Positions 1 to 12,500 of a stretch of DNA of 64,000 nucleotides are shown in pieces (the first letter of the stretch is position 1; each line of letters starts with the position of its first letter). The translations under genes were made by a program, and so were the position numbers. The stretch comes from Lanius collurio. Lineage: Eukaryota > Chordata > Aves > Passeriformes > Laniidae. The notes beneath the pieces were generated by a model that worked only from the letters and a program-made list of their open reading frames with translations, did not search any database and was not told the origin of the DNA. The DNA is taken from contig JACBWW010000067.1 of NCBI GenBank assembly GCA_020086605.1, positions 876,425 through 940,424 of the forward strand, read 5' to 3'.

Positions 1-3000
1 AGTTCTTTTAATCCCTATCTGGCCACAAAGCAAGACCAGGGATTGGGCTGACTTTCTCAGCCAGAAGTAGATACTGGGGCTCAGTCACTTGCTTTTGATC
101 CACATCACCTGTCCAAATCTTCTGAGTGTTCTTTCCATCCCAAGCCTCCCTACAAGGGTAACTGAATTTGGAGCAGGATGCTCAGACACAGGTGCACACC
201 GACCTCTGCAAACCATACCTGCACAAAGCAGAAGAGAAAAGCATGAAAAGCTCCCAGCTGTGCAAGCAGCAGGAGGCAGGAGACCTCACCAGCCTGTGCA
301 CAGGGACTCACCTGTTTCTCATCTGCACCTGATCTGAGACAGGGAATGAGAGTTAAAGCATCTGGAGAAATCCCCTTTGCTCAGCCAGGGGACAGTACAT
401 TGGTTACAGGTTACCAGATAAGGTCTTCATTATAATATTTCTGCCATGTATTATCATCTCTTCCTCACACCAGAGTTCTGTCTTGGGAGTTATTTAACTG
501 ATGTGCAGAAATCTAAATTTAATTTATTATGATCTAACTCACTTTAGAGGCCAAATTACCCTACACTAGAAAAGGATCAAGTCAATACTCCACTTGCCTT
601 TCTATTTATCTTCTACAGGGCTCATCTCTCCAAGTTTCCTATTCATTTTCTCTCACGTACTAGTAATAAATTTTCATTTTTTTTCTTGGAATTAGGTAAT
701 TTCTCTTTCAACACTGAAGTTTAATGACTGGTATTAATTATAGGAAACACAGTCAATGCTTAAAAGAGTTTGAGAGACTTAATGAGTCTGAAGGAAAGAG
801 AAGAAAAATACATCCAAGGGGTGGCTGTCTGCTCTTGGCAAACAAGCGTTGCATCTTCCAACACCACACTGAGGGGTCCCCAGGGGTGGTCAGCAAGAGG
901 GACACCCCCAAAAAGCATGGACAAAACTCCTTGTGGAGAGAAGCTTCCATCTCCCACCAGCACCCAACCAAGAGCAGGGCTTACCAAGAGCTTTCTCTGC
1001 CATTTCAGTAAAACACCCCCCCAAAAAATGACCCACCAAAAGCACCTCCTCCAAAGCCAGCCATCACCCTCGTTGGCTTAGGGCACACAGCCCAGAGCAA
1101 GCACAGAGGCAGCTTTTCACTGTAACTGTACATTAAAGATTAAAAGCCTCTCAGTGCAAAGATGTAATTCGTCATCTGCCTCTTAAATCACAGCTCAGAA
1201 ACAAAACAAAAAAAAACCACCCAAAAAAACAAAGAAGGGAAAAAATAATATTTAAGAAAAAAAGGAGTGGTGCTGCGGGGGGAAAATGGGTCATTAGCAG
1301 TAAAACTACAATTTTCTGGCAACTGCTAATGCCTTGTTTATGTGGATTTCTGCGAATATGACATTTTAATGGCATAATAATTGTGTGATTACAGTACAGC
1401 AGGGATCGCTGGAGCGGGAAGGAGGAACACACAGCCCAGCCGGCTGCTGCTGCGGGCCCGGGGCGTCCCCACAGGAGGCTCTGCTCCAGCAGGCAGCCCC
1501 CAGCACCCCTCCCACCATGGGAGGCCAGACCAGGCTGGACACTGGGCAGGGAACGGGTGGTGGCAGCACTCTGGCCACCCAGAGGCAGCCCAGCAGTGAA
1601 AGGGCATGTCAGGTGAACAGCCTGGCCCCAGAGGAGCCAGTGGTGACTGGGGACGGACACGTCACATCGATCCTCAGGGCCAGCCTCCAGCTGTCCAGCA
1701 AGACAAGGAGTGGGCAGTGCGAGCCAAAGGCAGATTCTGATTCACTTTCTCGTTTTGTGGCACTGTTATAGCATAGAGAATTTAAGCCTTTGCTAAAATA
1801 CAAGCCATTTTCCTTTTGGGGCTGCTGAGTCCTGCCTTCAGACCACAGCAAATTGGACCAGTGCCATGAGCATCATTTCAGGAGGCAGGGGGCCAGCAGA
1901 GCTGACAGGGATTTCCAGGGAACCCATTTGGCCAGAAAAGGGGTTTTGTCGGTGCAGGTGCAATGATGACCTCAAAGGAGTCTGGCAGCAGCCAAATGTA
2001 CCCTCTGCCTTGAGTCCCCTCACACCCAGCTTTCCTTGGAAAATCTCATCGCTAAATAATCCCATCCCAGCAGCTGCCTTTGAGCCCATTCTCTGGGACT
2101 CAGGCATTAAAAAACAGGAGGGGAAGGGGAAATAAAAAATTACATCAGCCTATCAAAAGCTGCAATAAACACGTGAAAGCTCTGGAAACTCAGATGCCAT
2201 GCAGCACGCTGCTGCCCCGTCACGCTCTGTCACTCCTCTGCCAGTGAGGACGTCTTTGTGCTCAGCAGGCTCGGGGGCACTGGAGGCAGAGGGCAATCTT
2301 TCAGCAGGAACTGCAACCAGGCATTACACAAATGAGATTTAGAAGTCTCACTGAAGCGCAGGGCCCCTGCAAACACGAGGTTCAATTATAGAGCTGTTGC
2401 TGGCCCAGGCTCTAATGCCATCTGAAAGGATTATCATACTTCAAACAGGATAGGGCTCATCCCGCCTCATCCCCTGGTGCCAGCGCATGCACTTAAGAGG
2501 GTCAGCAGCACCAGAGAGAAAAGAAGTGGGACAGCATCACACCACTTTTGTCCTCATCCTTGAATAACCCAGATGGGGCACTGAGGTACAAGACCCTTCA
2601 GTCAAGTTTGGCATAGTTTTCACAACCCCAGAGCCCAGTGCCTTAGCCCTGAGCAAGCGGTGCTGTGCATCCCAATGGCCTCAGCCCCAGGATACAAGGG
2701 GGAGACAGACACAGCACCATGGCCATAGTCTTTGCCCCATCCAAAGAGGATGTGGTGGTGCCAAAATCAGGCTGTGAGTCTTTAGAAAACAGGCTTTGTA
2801 CTCATCCTGCATCACATCCTCCAGGTACATCAGGTACTATTCAGCACCATACCAGTACGGACTCTGGAAATCACCTCCTTCCTCTTACCCTCCTTCTCCA
2901 AACTGCACAATCCCTAAACCAATCAAGCACTTAAATACAAACTTAAGCAACTCCAGGCATTTGTAGTAACCAAGAGAAACCCCAGTTTAAATACTCGATG

Positions 3001-3028
3001 TTAAGTACTTGCTTTAAGTGCTTCACTG

Positions 3029-3134
3029 GCTCAGTGCCCCTGCTTTGTGCTGACACAAACACGCTGGGAATGGAGGTAGCTCTGGGTCGCGGCCATGATC
3101 CGCCCTAATTAGTCTTCTGACCCGTGGAGATTTT
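3029..3134. repeat. 106-bp duplicated element, copy 1
   Basis: A 106-bp block beginning GCTCAGTGCCCCTGC and ending GGAGATTTT. It recurs at 9407-9512 in the same orientation with 5 substitutions and no gap (about 95% identity). Similarity stops abruptly on both sides in both copies, and I see no target-site duplication or poly(A) tail. It resembles no CR1 segment I know. It may be a fragment of a dispersed repeat or LTR family, or a local duplication. On the minus strand both copies stay open in the same frame across their length, which is not enough to call them coding. Confidence 0.85.
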
Positions 3135-6100
3135 AGCTGCAGTTCGTTTATGTGCAGGCTGTCAAACTCCTCTTCCTCCTGCACTGCTACCTGGGCACAA
3201 CACTCATGAACACCTTGGTGGCAGCTCCTCTGGGACCCCACGGGGACACACAGCAGATCCAGGATCCCACCCTGCTCCAAGGAGGACCAGCACCTCCCCC
3301 TGCTTGGAGGTGATTTTTTTTGTCTCTCAAGGATTTGAGTCTGTTCTGACCCCACTTTGGGAGAAGAAAGAACAAAACAAAAGAAAAATCAAATAAAATA
3401 TTAATACAGATACCTAATTAAAGCAAACCACTTCTCCAGTAGAGCCTGCCCTGCAGCTGGGGTCCCTGGAGAAGCTTTTAGCATTCACCATTAAGCTTCT
3501 CGTTGCCACTGACCCTTTCCTGCTCATGCACATCCACAGGCACTCTGCTCCATCTTCAGAGGATGGAGCATCACCTCCTCCTCTGCTGGCTCATCAGACA
3601 GCACAAGTCCCTGAGGATCTTTCAGTGTCCCACTTTCTCACTTGGCCCTGAGGCCAAGACCACCACACTGTCCCCACCTTCCCTGCCCTTGCCGCTCACC
3701 ACCTGTGTAGCACCTGCTCCTGTGTGGGCAGAGCCTGGATCTCTCCTGTGGTGCACACACACATTTACACAATCATGGCACCTACTGCATCAGGCAACAG
3801 GAATGACAGGCTGGAAAGGGGCCATGGACTAAGATGTGACCTTCAAGAACTGGAAGATAACTTGATCCTCACGAAGCACAGATGCAACTTCAGCCTGGAT
3901 GGAAACACCCCTCTCAAGGCCTTGGAGAAGGCTCTTCAGCATCTTCTCATCACCCTCTAACTCAGCTGACACCAGTTCAGGTTGGTGGCCAGGGATTCAG
4001 TGCAAGCAGCTGACCCAGGGCTAAGGAATCTGGGCCATCATTAAGTCAGTCACAGCTAGAACCAGCAATCTGTGTATCTTGTCTTTATCTGAGGTAAACA
4101 ATATACATGGTCTGAAACACCCTCCAGAGGCTTAAATCTGCTGAAGTCTCCAGCCAAATATAACAGCATGAAAAGCCACTGGAGAATTACTGATGCTTTT
4201 TCCAGTAAGGGCACCAAAGCTTTATTTTTAAAATGGATGGCCAGGGCAGCCACCAAAATGGGGACTTTATTCGCAAATCAGAAGCAGGGGACTCCGAGCT
4301 GCACAGAGGGAAAGATGACAGATTCATTGCTTTGATGAAAAGCCAAATTTTCTTTCAAGGGCTTCCCTTAGGAGAAAACAAGTCAGCTCAGAGTTCACAC
4401 CACACTTATCAGCAAGCAACTGCTGCACTGGCAGTGGTGCCAGGTTAAAATATATACACATCTCCTGCAGGCAGCTGGGGCCAGAGCTCCATGCGTGGAT
4501 GATGCTCCTATCCACTGGCTGCAGCACCAGGCCACCATCCTGCCTCTGCAGGGAGACAAGCAATGCATGCCAGCAGCCAGCATCACACACCCCAGATAGA
4601 TCCCAGGAATTCCCATGGTGACCCTCATCTCCTCCAATACACTGAAGAACCTCCTGCCTCTCTGTGATGATGCAAAGGAATGCAGGATCCAGGCCACTGA
4701 CCTCTAGAAACAACATCCAACAGCAAAATTCCTTGCATTCCCACCTAGAAATTCGCTCTTTCATCTTGGATCCCCAAAATCAGGTGTATATGTGTCTCAC
4801 TGCATAAAGAACACAGATCTTAACTCTTTAAAATTATAAATTAGCCCATAGGATAACCTGACACATGGAGACAAATCCTGTATAATTAAAAAGGAAAGGA
4901 AGCCGATTATATCCTCCTGGAGAATATTGCTGCCTGCTTCTGTTTTATTTATACGTTACAGTGTATAATGAGCTGAATATTTAGGAGGTCAGCACAAACC
5001 AAGCTGCTGACTGGACAAAAGGGAAGACCCAGCTCTGTCTGTGCTGGGAGTCAAGCAGAAGGATGGAGAGGATTTTTGGTCATTTCCTCTTCCCCCTGGC
5101 CACAGCCCTCCTGGGATGCTGCAGGACTTCTCAGTTCAACTTCCCGTTCTTGCTCTGCATCAGTCTCCCCAAGTTTCTATCAAAAAATGGTCTTCTGGGT
5201 TTTCCCACAGCCCTCAGGAAAGGATGAGCAATGCCAGTCCAAGTCCACTGGCACCTGTGAACCCTTCTAATGGGTTTACAAATACTAAATCTGGATGGCA
5301 GACAAAACCAAATAGGTTTTAAGAGTCTCTGCTTTCACTAAGACTTTTTTTTTTAAGATTTCAGGTTTAAAAAAACCAAAATAAGTGGAAAACTGCTGGA
5401 CTGGCAGCAACCCTCACAATGAGTTGAGCACCAATTCCCAAGCCAACTCCCCTGAGCTGATGGAAATAGTCCCCCACCTATGCCATCAGCAGTGGGATAC
5501 TCACAGCTCCACCGGGCTCTCTCCATCGTTCTCCACCTGCTACCTCCCAAAAGAGCCTTTGCCCCCTGCCAGAGGAGATCCTCTTGGCAGCCCTCTCCAG
5601 GCTCACCAGAGTGCCAGGAGATGCCAAAGAGCTCTCTGGGGCCACGGTGACACATTAACTGGTGCACCACAGGCAGCCCCTCCCCAGCCCACTGCCACCA
5701 CTCAGTGCCATCCTCTGCTGGCTGTACGGCCAGTGTGTGGGTGAGTGCAAGAATTGCTCCCCAAAGGCAGTCAGCAATTAAAAACTACACTAATTGGGAA
5801 AGAAATCAAGGCAACACTCCATGTATCCCCCCACACCAGCCAGATTCACCACATTCTCAGCATCATCAGAGGTCAAATATATTGAGAAGAGCCCAGAGCC
5901 ATGGTGGGTAAATAAAGTGGCAAAAGCAAGTTCCTACATGGACAGACGGTGTTTTGTTTTCCTTCTGTTCCTTTCAGGACAGACATGAGCTGCTTCCCAG
6001 CCATGAAGGTCAAACTAGCCTTCCCAGGCTTCAGCAGGAGCAGCAGATGATTTAATACTTAGGAGCCCATAGCTGTACTCAGACTCCAGCTGAGCTCTGC

Positions 6101-9100
6101 TCCTCCTCCTGCATAACAGCCAAAACTCTCACCAAACCACAGAGCTTGAGCATCTCAGAGGCTGGGGAAGGTCTTTCCCTTCCCCATGGAGCTGTGGATC
6201 CCACGTGCCAGAGGACACGCCTGGGACAGGGCACATCAGGGGAAAGGAAAAGGGAAACAGGGAGAGAAGAATAAAGGAGCCAGCCAGCCAGATCCCTGTT
6301 CTGAACACTCTCCTTTCAACCCAGCCCTTCAAAAATCAGGAGGTTAATCCAAACCACTCCTCCCAAGAAGGAAGGGATCGTGCTGTTAATATAGTCAGCA
6401 TCCTCAACCCAACATGGGCTTTCCACAGCTGCAAAGCCAGGGGTAATCCATCTGGTAATTGCTTCCATGAGGATCTTTACACAGCTTTAGAAACTAATGC
6501 TACTATCCTTCCCTGAGCAGCCACCCTTCCAAGCTAGGGAGCAAAGAGGGGTGACGGTAACAGCAGCATACGAATGTGAAGTGTCTCCAAGGGAGGGAAA
6601 GGTTATTAAAAAACAGATATATTAGAATATTAGGTATGAAAGAAAAATAAAATAATTGCAAACACACGGGACAGTTACATGCACGGCTTTAGCTGCCTCC
6701 AAGAAGCCACCGACTTGCCTTTGCCCCTCCCTCTGTCAGCCAACTGCTTTGGGGAGCAGAGATACACCAAGACAGCACCAAGGCACAACCTGCTCCAAGG
6801 AAGGAGCTCAGCAAGGACAAGAAATGCTGTCAGACCAAACTCCCCACTACTGCACTTTGATTTCTGGCTCTGGAAAAGCCCTGGACTCTCTCCAGCCATG
6901 CCTCAACTTCCCTGCTCCTACAATTAACTCACAAGGCTCCTGCTGGGCGGGAGCATTGCCTGTGCTGAGCAGCTCCAGTACAAGGGCTTTTTTTCTTTTT
7001 TCCCACCTCTCACCCTTAGCAGAGTGGGAAGAGCACAAGAAAACCAGAAAGGTGACTAACCGAAATGCCTTGAGCCCTCACAGAGAGCTTTCCTGCCATA
7101 TGCCCACTGTGCAGGGATGGGCTGCAGCCCAGCCCAGCCCAAACCACACTAAGCAGCTATCATGGTGGCAACAGAGAAATTCCTGCTCAGAGTATGACTT
7201 CTCCAACAGATTTAAAAGCATTACCAGGAAATGTGAGCTGTCCTAACTCACATGATGTAGGAGGATGGAGGATGCAGAGGCAGGTTCTCTGCAGCTGGCA
7301 GAGACAGCACAGGCTGTGGGGTATCAACATATGGGGCAAACTCTCAGGGCCCAGCTGGAGCTCAGGGCCTGCCAGTGCCTGCCTGTCAGACACCATCCCC
7401 CCATCAAAAAGCACTGGTGACCCCTGTCCTCGTCTCACACACACACATTTTGCACAGGCAGGTGTTTCTGTAGCCCAGAGCTGGTTCTCAACACACAGGC
7501 GCAGGGAGATGAAGCTCAGGTCACAGAAGCGATGCTCCAGGGTGCGTGTACTCCTCAGATGTATCAGCCCATCCTCCCCCCAACTCCCCTCAAGGAGAAA
7601 TCAGATATAAAACATTTGTGACAGCAAGAATGGATCTAAACCTTTGATCCTTAGGTACCTGCAGCTGGAATGGCTGCGTGATCCAGGCTGCTGGGCGCAC
7701 TGTGACTGACAGCACCAGAGATACAGCAGCATAATTCAGAGCATATGTGTCAGCCCAGCCTTCCCCTATCTCAGCTCAGTAATAACAATAAAAGAATCAG
7801 TTCTGGCTAGTGAGGAGAAATGCACTGTAGCAAGGTATGGCAAGTTTGAAAATCATCAAGCCTGTTGAGGAAGGACTGTGTGTCCCGGCCAGCCAAGAGC
7901 ACAGGTGCTGCAGGAGCCTCAAGTGCTATGCCTTGGGATGATGCAGGCTTGGCTGGGGATGGGGGAAAACAGAAGCAGGACATGGCTGGTGTGACCTGGC
8001 CAGGCAGAAAACAGGCAGATCCCTGGGCTCTGGCCATCTTCCAGCAGCACAGCCCTGCTACTCGCATGGGAAAACCCTGAGCAGAGCATCTGGGCGTGGG
8101 AGCCGCAGCACGGACATCATAAAAACCAAACCCATGTTAAGTCTCCTGATGCAGCAAACTCAAAACATCCCCCAAGAGCACAGGGATCTGGATGGAAACC
8201 AGAAACCAGCACTGAGCTTTTCTGTTATTATTGTAAAAAAATATCTACATTTGGCACTGATTCTCTCTCACTCATACAAACACATGTTTCATTGCAATAA
8301 GGAAAAGAGCATTTTTGGATTCTCATCAGTCACAAAAACACAGTATGGAAGTCTTGGTGAGCAGCTCCTCCTAGGGCTTGGACCAGCCCCCTTGTCTGAT
8401 GCAGGAAGAGGCTTCCTCCACCCAGGCAGTGTGGCTCATGGCATGCTTCAGCTCAGCTACACAATTCCACACACTGTGGAGGCAGCAAGCCCTGCCACAT
8501 ATCTCAATGTCTCAAACCCCCAAATCTCATCTCCGTCCATGCAGACACCAAGGCACTCCTGTAGATAACATTTTGTCGCACAGTGCATGTGGGCAAGCAG
8601 AGCAATCACAATACAAGCCAACAGCAAAGCTCAAATCAAGGCAGAAATAAGCTGCCCTAAGTCTCTTAGGTCTTCATGCTTTGGCAGCATCAGGTTTGGA
8701 CAGTGGCAGTGGCCACGGGCACAGCACAGCTTCTTGCAGCACAGTTTGGGTGATGAGACAACACCTGCTACACTCAGGGACAAGGATGCTACTGGCCTAG
8801 GCAGCACAGAGGTGTCACCACACAAGGCCTGTCCACCCAACTACCAGAAACAAGTCGATACCACTTCCAGGACCTCTGAACCCAAAGAGTCAGCACTGGA
8901 ACAGCCCCATGCTTGCTTCCATGGAGAGCATCTCATGCTGGGTGGGCACATCAGATCCACCAGGAGCTGTGCAGTATCTACTGAAGGCAAGGTTCCCTGC
9001 CCTCGGAAAGCCATAGGAGGAGAGAGGAAGTCCCCACGTGACACAATGAGTGGAGAGCAGAGGCTTGACCCACATTTAGGCAGCCCCATCGCCCACCTGG

Positions 9101-9406
9101 CCCACATCCCATCCCACATGCCTTCGATCCCTCTTGCTCCAGCAGCAACAAGCTCCCCTTGCCTGCAGAGCTGCATTAAGGATTAGGTGGGATCAGACAT
9201 GGGATAATACAAATGAGGTCATCTTTGCCTCAGGCAGTAGCTGCAAGGAAATGAGGAGCCAGTCTTTCCAGGCAGAGAGAAACAAGATGCTGTTAAACTC
9301 TGGCCAGGCAGGTGAGGAGAGGGACAGGGCTGAGACCATTTCTGCCCACAGGTTTGGATATACAGTTGCCTGATGAGCCACAGCTACAGGGGAAGGGACT
9401 CTCCCT

Positions 9407-9512
9407 GCTCAGTGCCCCTGCTTTGTGCTGACACAAACACGCTGGGAATGGAGGTATCTCTGGGCCGTGGCCATGATCCGCCCTAATTAGTTTTCTGACC
9501 CATGGAGATTTT
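9407..9512. repeat. 106-bp duplicated element, copy 2
   Basis: Second copy of the block at 3029-3134, 6378 bp away in direct orientation within the same GALNT14 intron. Four of the five differences are transitions and one is a transversion (G versus T). Flanking sequences are unrelated, so only this block is shared. The identity of the element is unknown to me. Confidence 0.85.
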
Positions 9513-12500
9513 CCATGCTGGCCTTCCTGGTGGAAAGCCGGGGACAAGAAACTGCAAAAGAGGCTCATGCTGCTGGAGGGAAGTGTCTCATCCCACCCCT
9601 GCCAGGCCGGTGTAACAAGAGATGAAACACAACCTTCTGTTGTCTGGATGGTTCTGAAAGCATGAGGCAAGCCCAAAATTGGTGATGCTGCTTCCCTTAA
9701 TGCTAGGCATCCATGGGCTTGTTTTTTCTCATAGATCTTTTTCCATCCTGATCCTCTCCTGTACTCTCCAGCAGCTCTTCCCTTCCAGCTGCAGGGATGC
9801 CTCTATCTCCCCTTGCTCCCCCAACCCCTGGCACCAGTCACGGTGCATCTTCAAACGTCAGGGAGAAGGCGCTTGGGGGCACACTCAGGCTGTGAGAGGC
9901 ATGCTGGTGCAAGCAAAAGCCACACCACCTCAGAGAGAAGAGCAGAAACCATGTGGGTAGAGAAGATGTGCCAAGGAGCAGACATGCTACTCCATGGATC
10001 TTTCCCAAAAACACCACAGCCAGTGTAGAGGTCCTAACAGCTGTGTATGAGGCATCTCAACCAGCACTGGCCCTGACAGCTGTAAAAAAACCCCATCTGA
10101 CTGCATTTATATTTGATTTACTGCTGTAAAGGCACCTTCAGAGCACAAGCTCCAGCTGAGAGCTTTCATAATCTTTATACCTTTGCTAGAGCCCGAAGGA
10201 CAGAAAACTCATGAGATGTGAAGAGCCCCGGACACAGCACTGCCGGCTCCCGGCTCTGAGCTGGATGATCTGCCCCTGGCTCATGCACGGCCTCGGGAAA
10301 GGCAGGGACACAGAGCCCCAGCAGCAATGCCTGCCACTACCCCAGCAAGCCTGCACAAACATGGTGACAGGACTGGTCCCTCTGCAGCCGGCAGCATATG
10401 CTGCTGCTGCCCACATCAACGCAGATGCCTGGAGAGATGCACCAGAAATAACCCGTTACACAAGCCAAGACTTTTCATCTAGTCAAGATGAAAAGAGATT
10501 TTTAATCCCCAACTATGGGGTACAGCTGAGCATCTGAATGCATCCCCCTTTTTTTTGCAGCAAAAGGAGCAGCATCTCAAGGGCAAGAAAATGGACCTAA
10601 AAAAGCACTGGGACAAAAGAAGGCCAGTGGGACATACTGGTGGCAACAGCCAGCCAGGCTGGTGAACGTGTATGGCAGAGAGCTTCTGCTCCTGGTCTGC
10701 CAGTGACCTTTATGTCTGCTTTAACACGGGGCAATAATGCTCACTTAAGAGTCTCATGCTGAATTAATCATTGCAAAGTGCTCTACAGTTCAGCCAGGAG
10801 AGATAGGAAGGCAGCACTAAGCACAATCATAACTGTACTCAGCAAGACTAATGGTCTGTGCTGTGCTCTGGCCCTGGGAAGCACTGCTTAAAGCTCCTGA
10901 GCAGGATGCACAGCAGCTCCAGCAGGGATGCAGCCGCCTTCCTGTCCTAGATAGGCACCAGAAACATCTGCCCAGCTCCCTGCACTGGCAGGGGGCTTGT
11001 CCCAGCCAGCTGGACTTGTTTGCATCACCCAGCTCTAAAACTGCTGAGCTGAGGAATGTAGTGCTCAGAGGAGCAGGGGAAAGGCAGATCTCATGTAACA
11101 CCTGCCCAGATCTTTTTCCCATGCATCCTGCCCATCAGTTATTGCTGAACCCAGACAGGCTTCCAGCACCCAGAAGATGCTGTTGCAGAGCGGCTCCACA
11201 AACAGCTCGTATCCAAGCACACGGAATCTGCCCCCGTCACCCTTCTCTGACAATCCCAGATTTTGTCCAGGAAGAGACAGAAACTATTTCCCATCCACTG
11301 TTTCTCTGCCATAAATGATCTTCCAGATCTGCAGTACAACCCTGCCTCCTCCATCCCACGCTAAGCTGCCCAAGGCTACTTCTTGCAGAGAAGCCATCAC
11401 CTTGTGTCCTCCCTCTGCACCAGTTCCACCTCTCCAAGATGGCAGGGAGCAAAAAGCAGCAAAAGCCTCATTATTCTAAAATATGAATCCAGGCTGCTAA
11501 AAGGCACCAGGATCCTGGTACACCAGGACAAGATGGTTTTCCCCTCTATAGGGCATTTGGCAGGGGCTCTGCTATTTCACATGTCACAGCTGAGCTCCAG
11601 CAGGCTTGCTGTGGCTTATCCCTCACTCCTGCCCAGCTTCAGCGATGCCAAACAGGAATGGGCAGCCAGCACTACCAGAGCAGGGCTCAGCTGCCAGCAC
11701 TGGCCTAAGCCCACCATCCCTTTATTTCCCGAGACACAAGTGGTGAAGACAAAGAATAAAATTAAAGTTCTTCTTTGTGTTTTGATTTAACATTTTATCT
11801 GGACTGGAAGCAGCAGGGAAAACATATGGGAAATGTGGAGCAAGTAACCACTCCGTAGCAGAAGAAGCCAGGAGAAACACTAGGGCATCTAGGGCAAGTT
11901 CTCAGAGGCTCATTTTAAAATGTTCCCTCCGCCAACACAGATAAATATTTGAAAAAAAAAAAACTCATATGAAAATTCAGTTGACTCACGAAGAGCAAGC
12001 ACGTTAAATATAGAAAATAAATTAAATAATTAAAGGGCAAAAGAAATGGGATTTTAGCCCAGCTTTGAATATAACTTTCATTAAAGCCTTACACTGGGAG
12101 CTGCTTTTCTCCATCAGAGTGGGTGAAGGAGTGGAAAATGAGCTTTTGCCGAGCTCCCAGGCCACATTCCCAGGCCTCCCACTGGGAAGCACAGAGCAGT
12201 GAGGCAAGTACAGGGTGTGCTGCTCTGTGCCCCCAGGGCACAGCACAGCCTCACCCGGGCCTCCCCATCCCTCCATGCCCTGATGGGGGAAATAAGGTGT
12301 GGAACAGTGACTGCTTGGCCCAGGGAGACCCGTAAATTCTCCATGGGATGTAAACCCACTGGGAATGTGCTGTAAGCTGTTAGCCCAGATGCTGGGCTAT
12401 CCCAGAGCTAACGGTGTATGTGGCAGCTCCTTGGGTACAGTACAACTCAAGCCTTAAAAAATGAAATAAAATTAAATTAAAAAATCCAGCTCCAGCTAGT

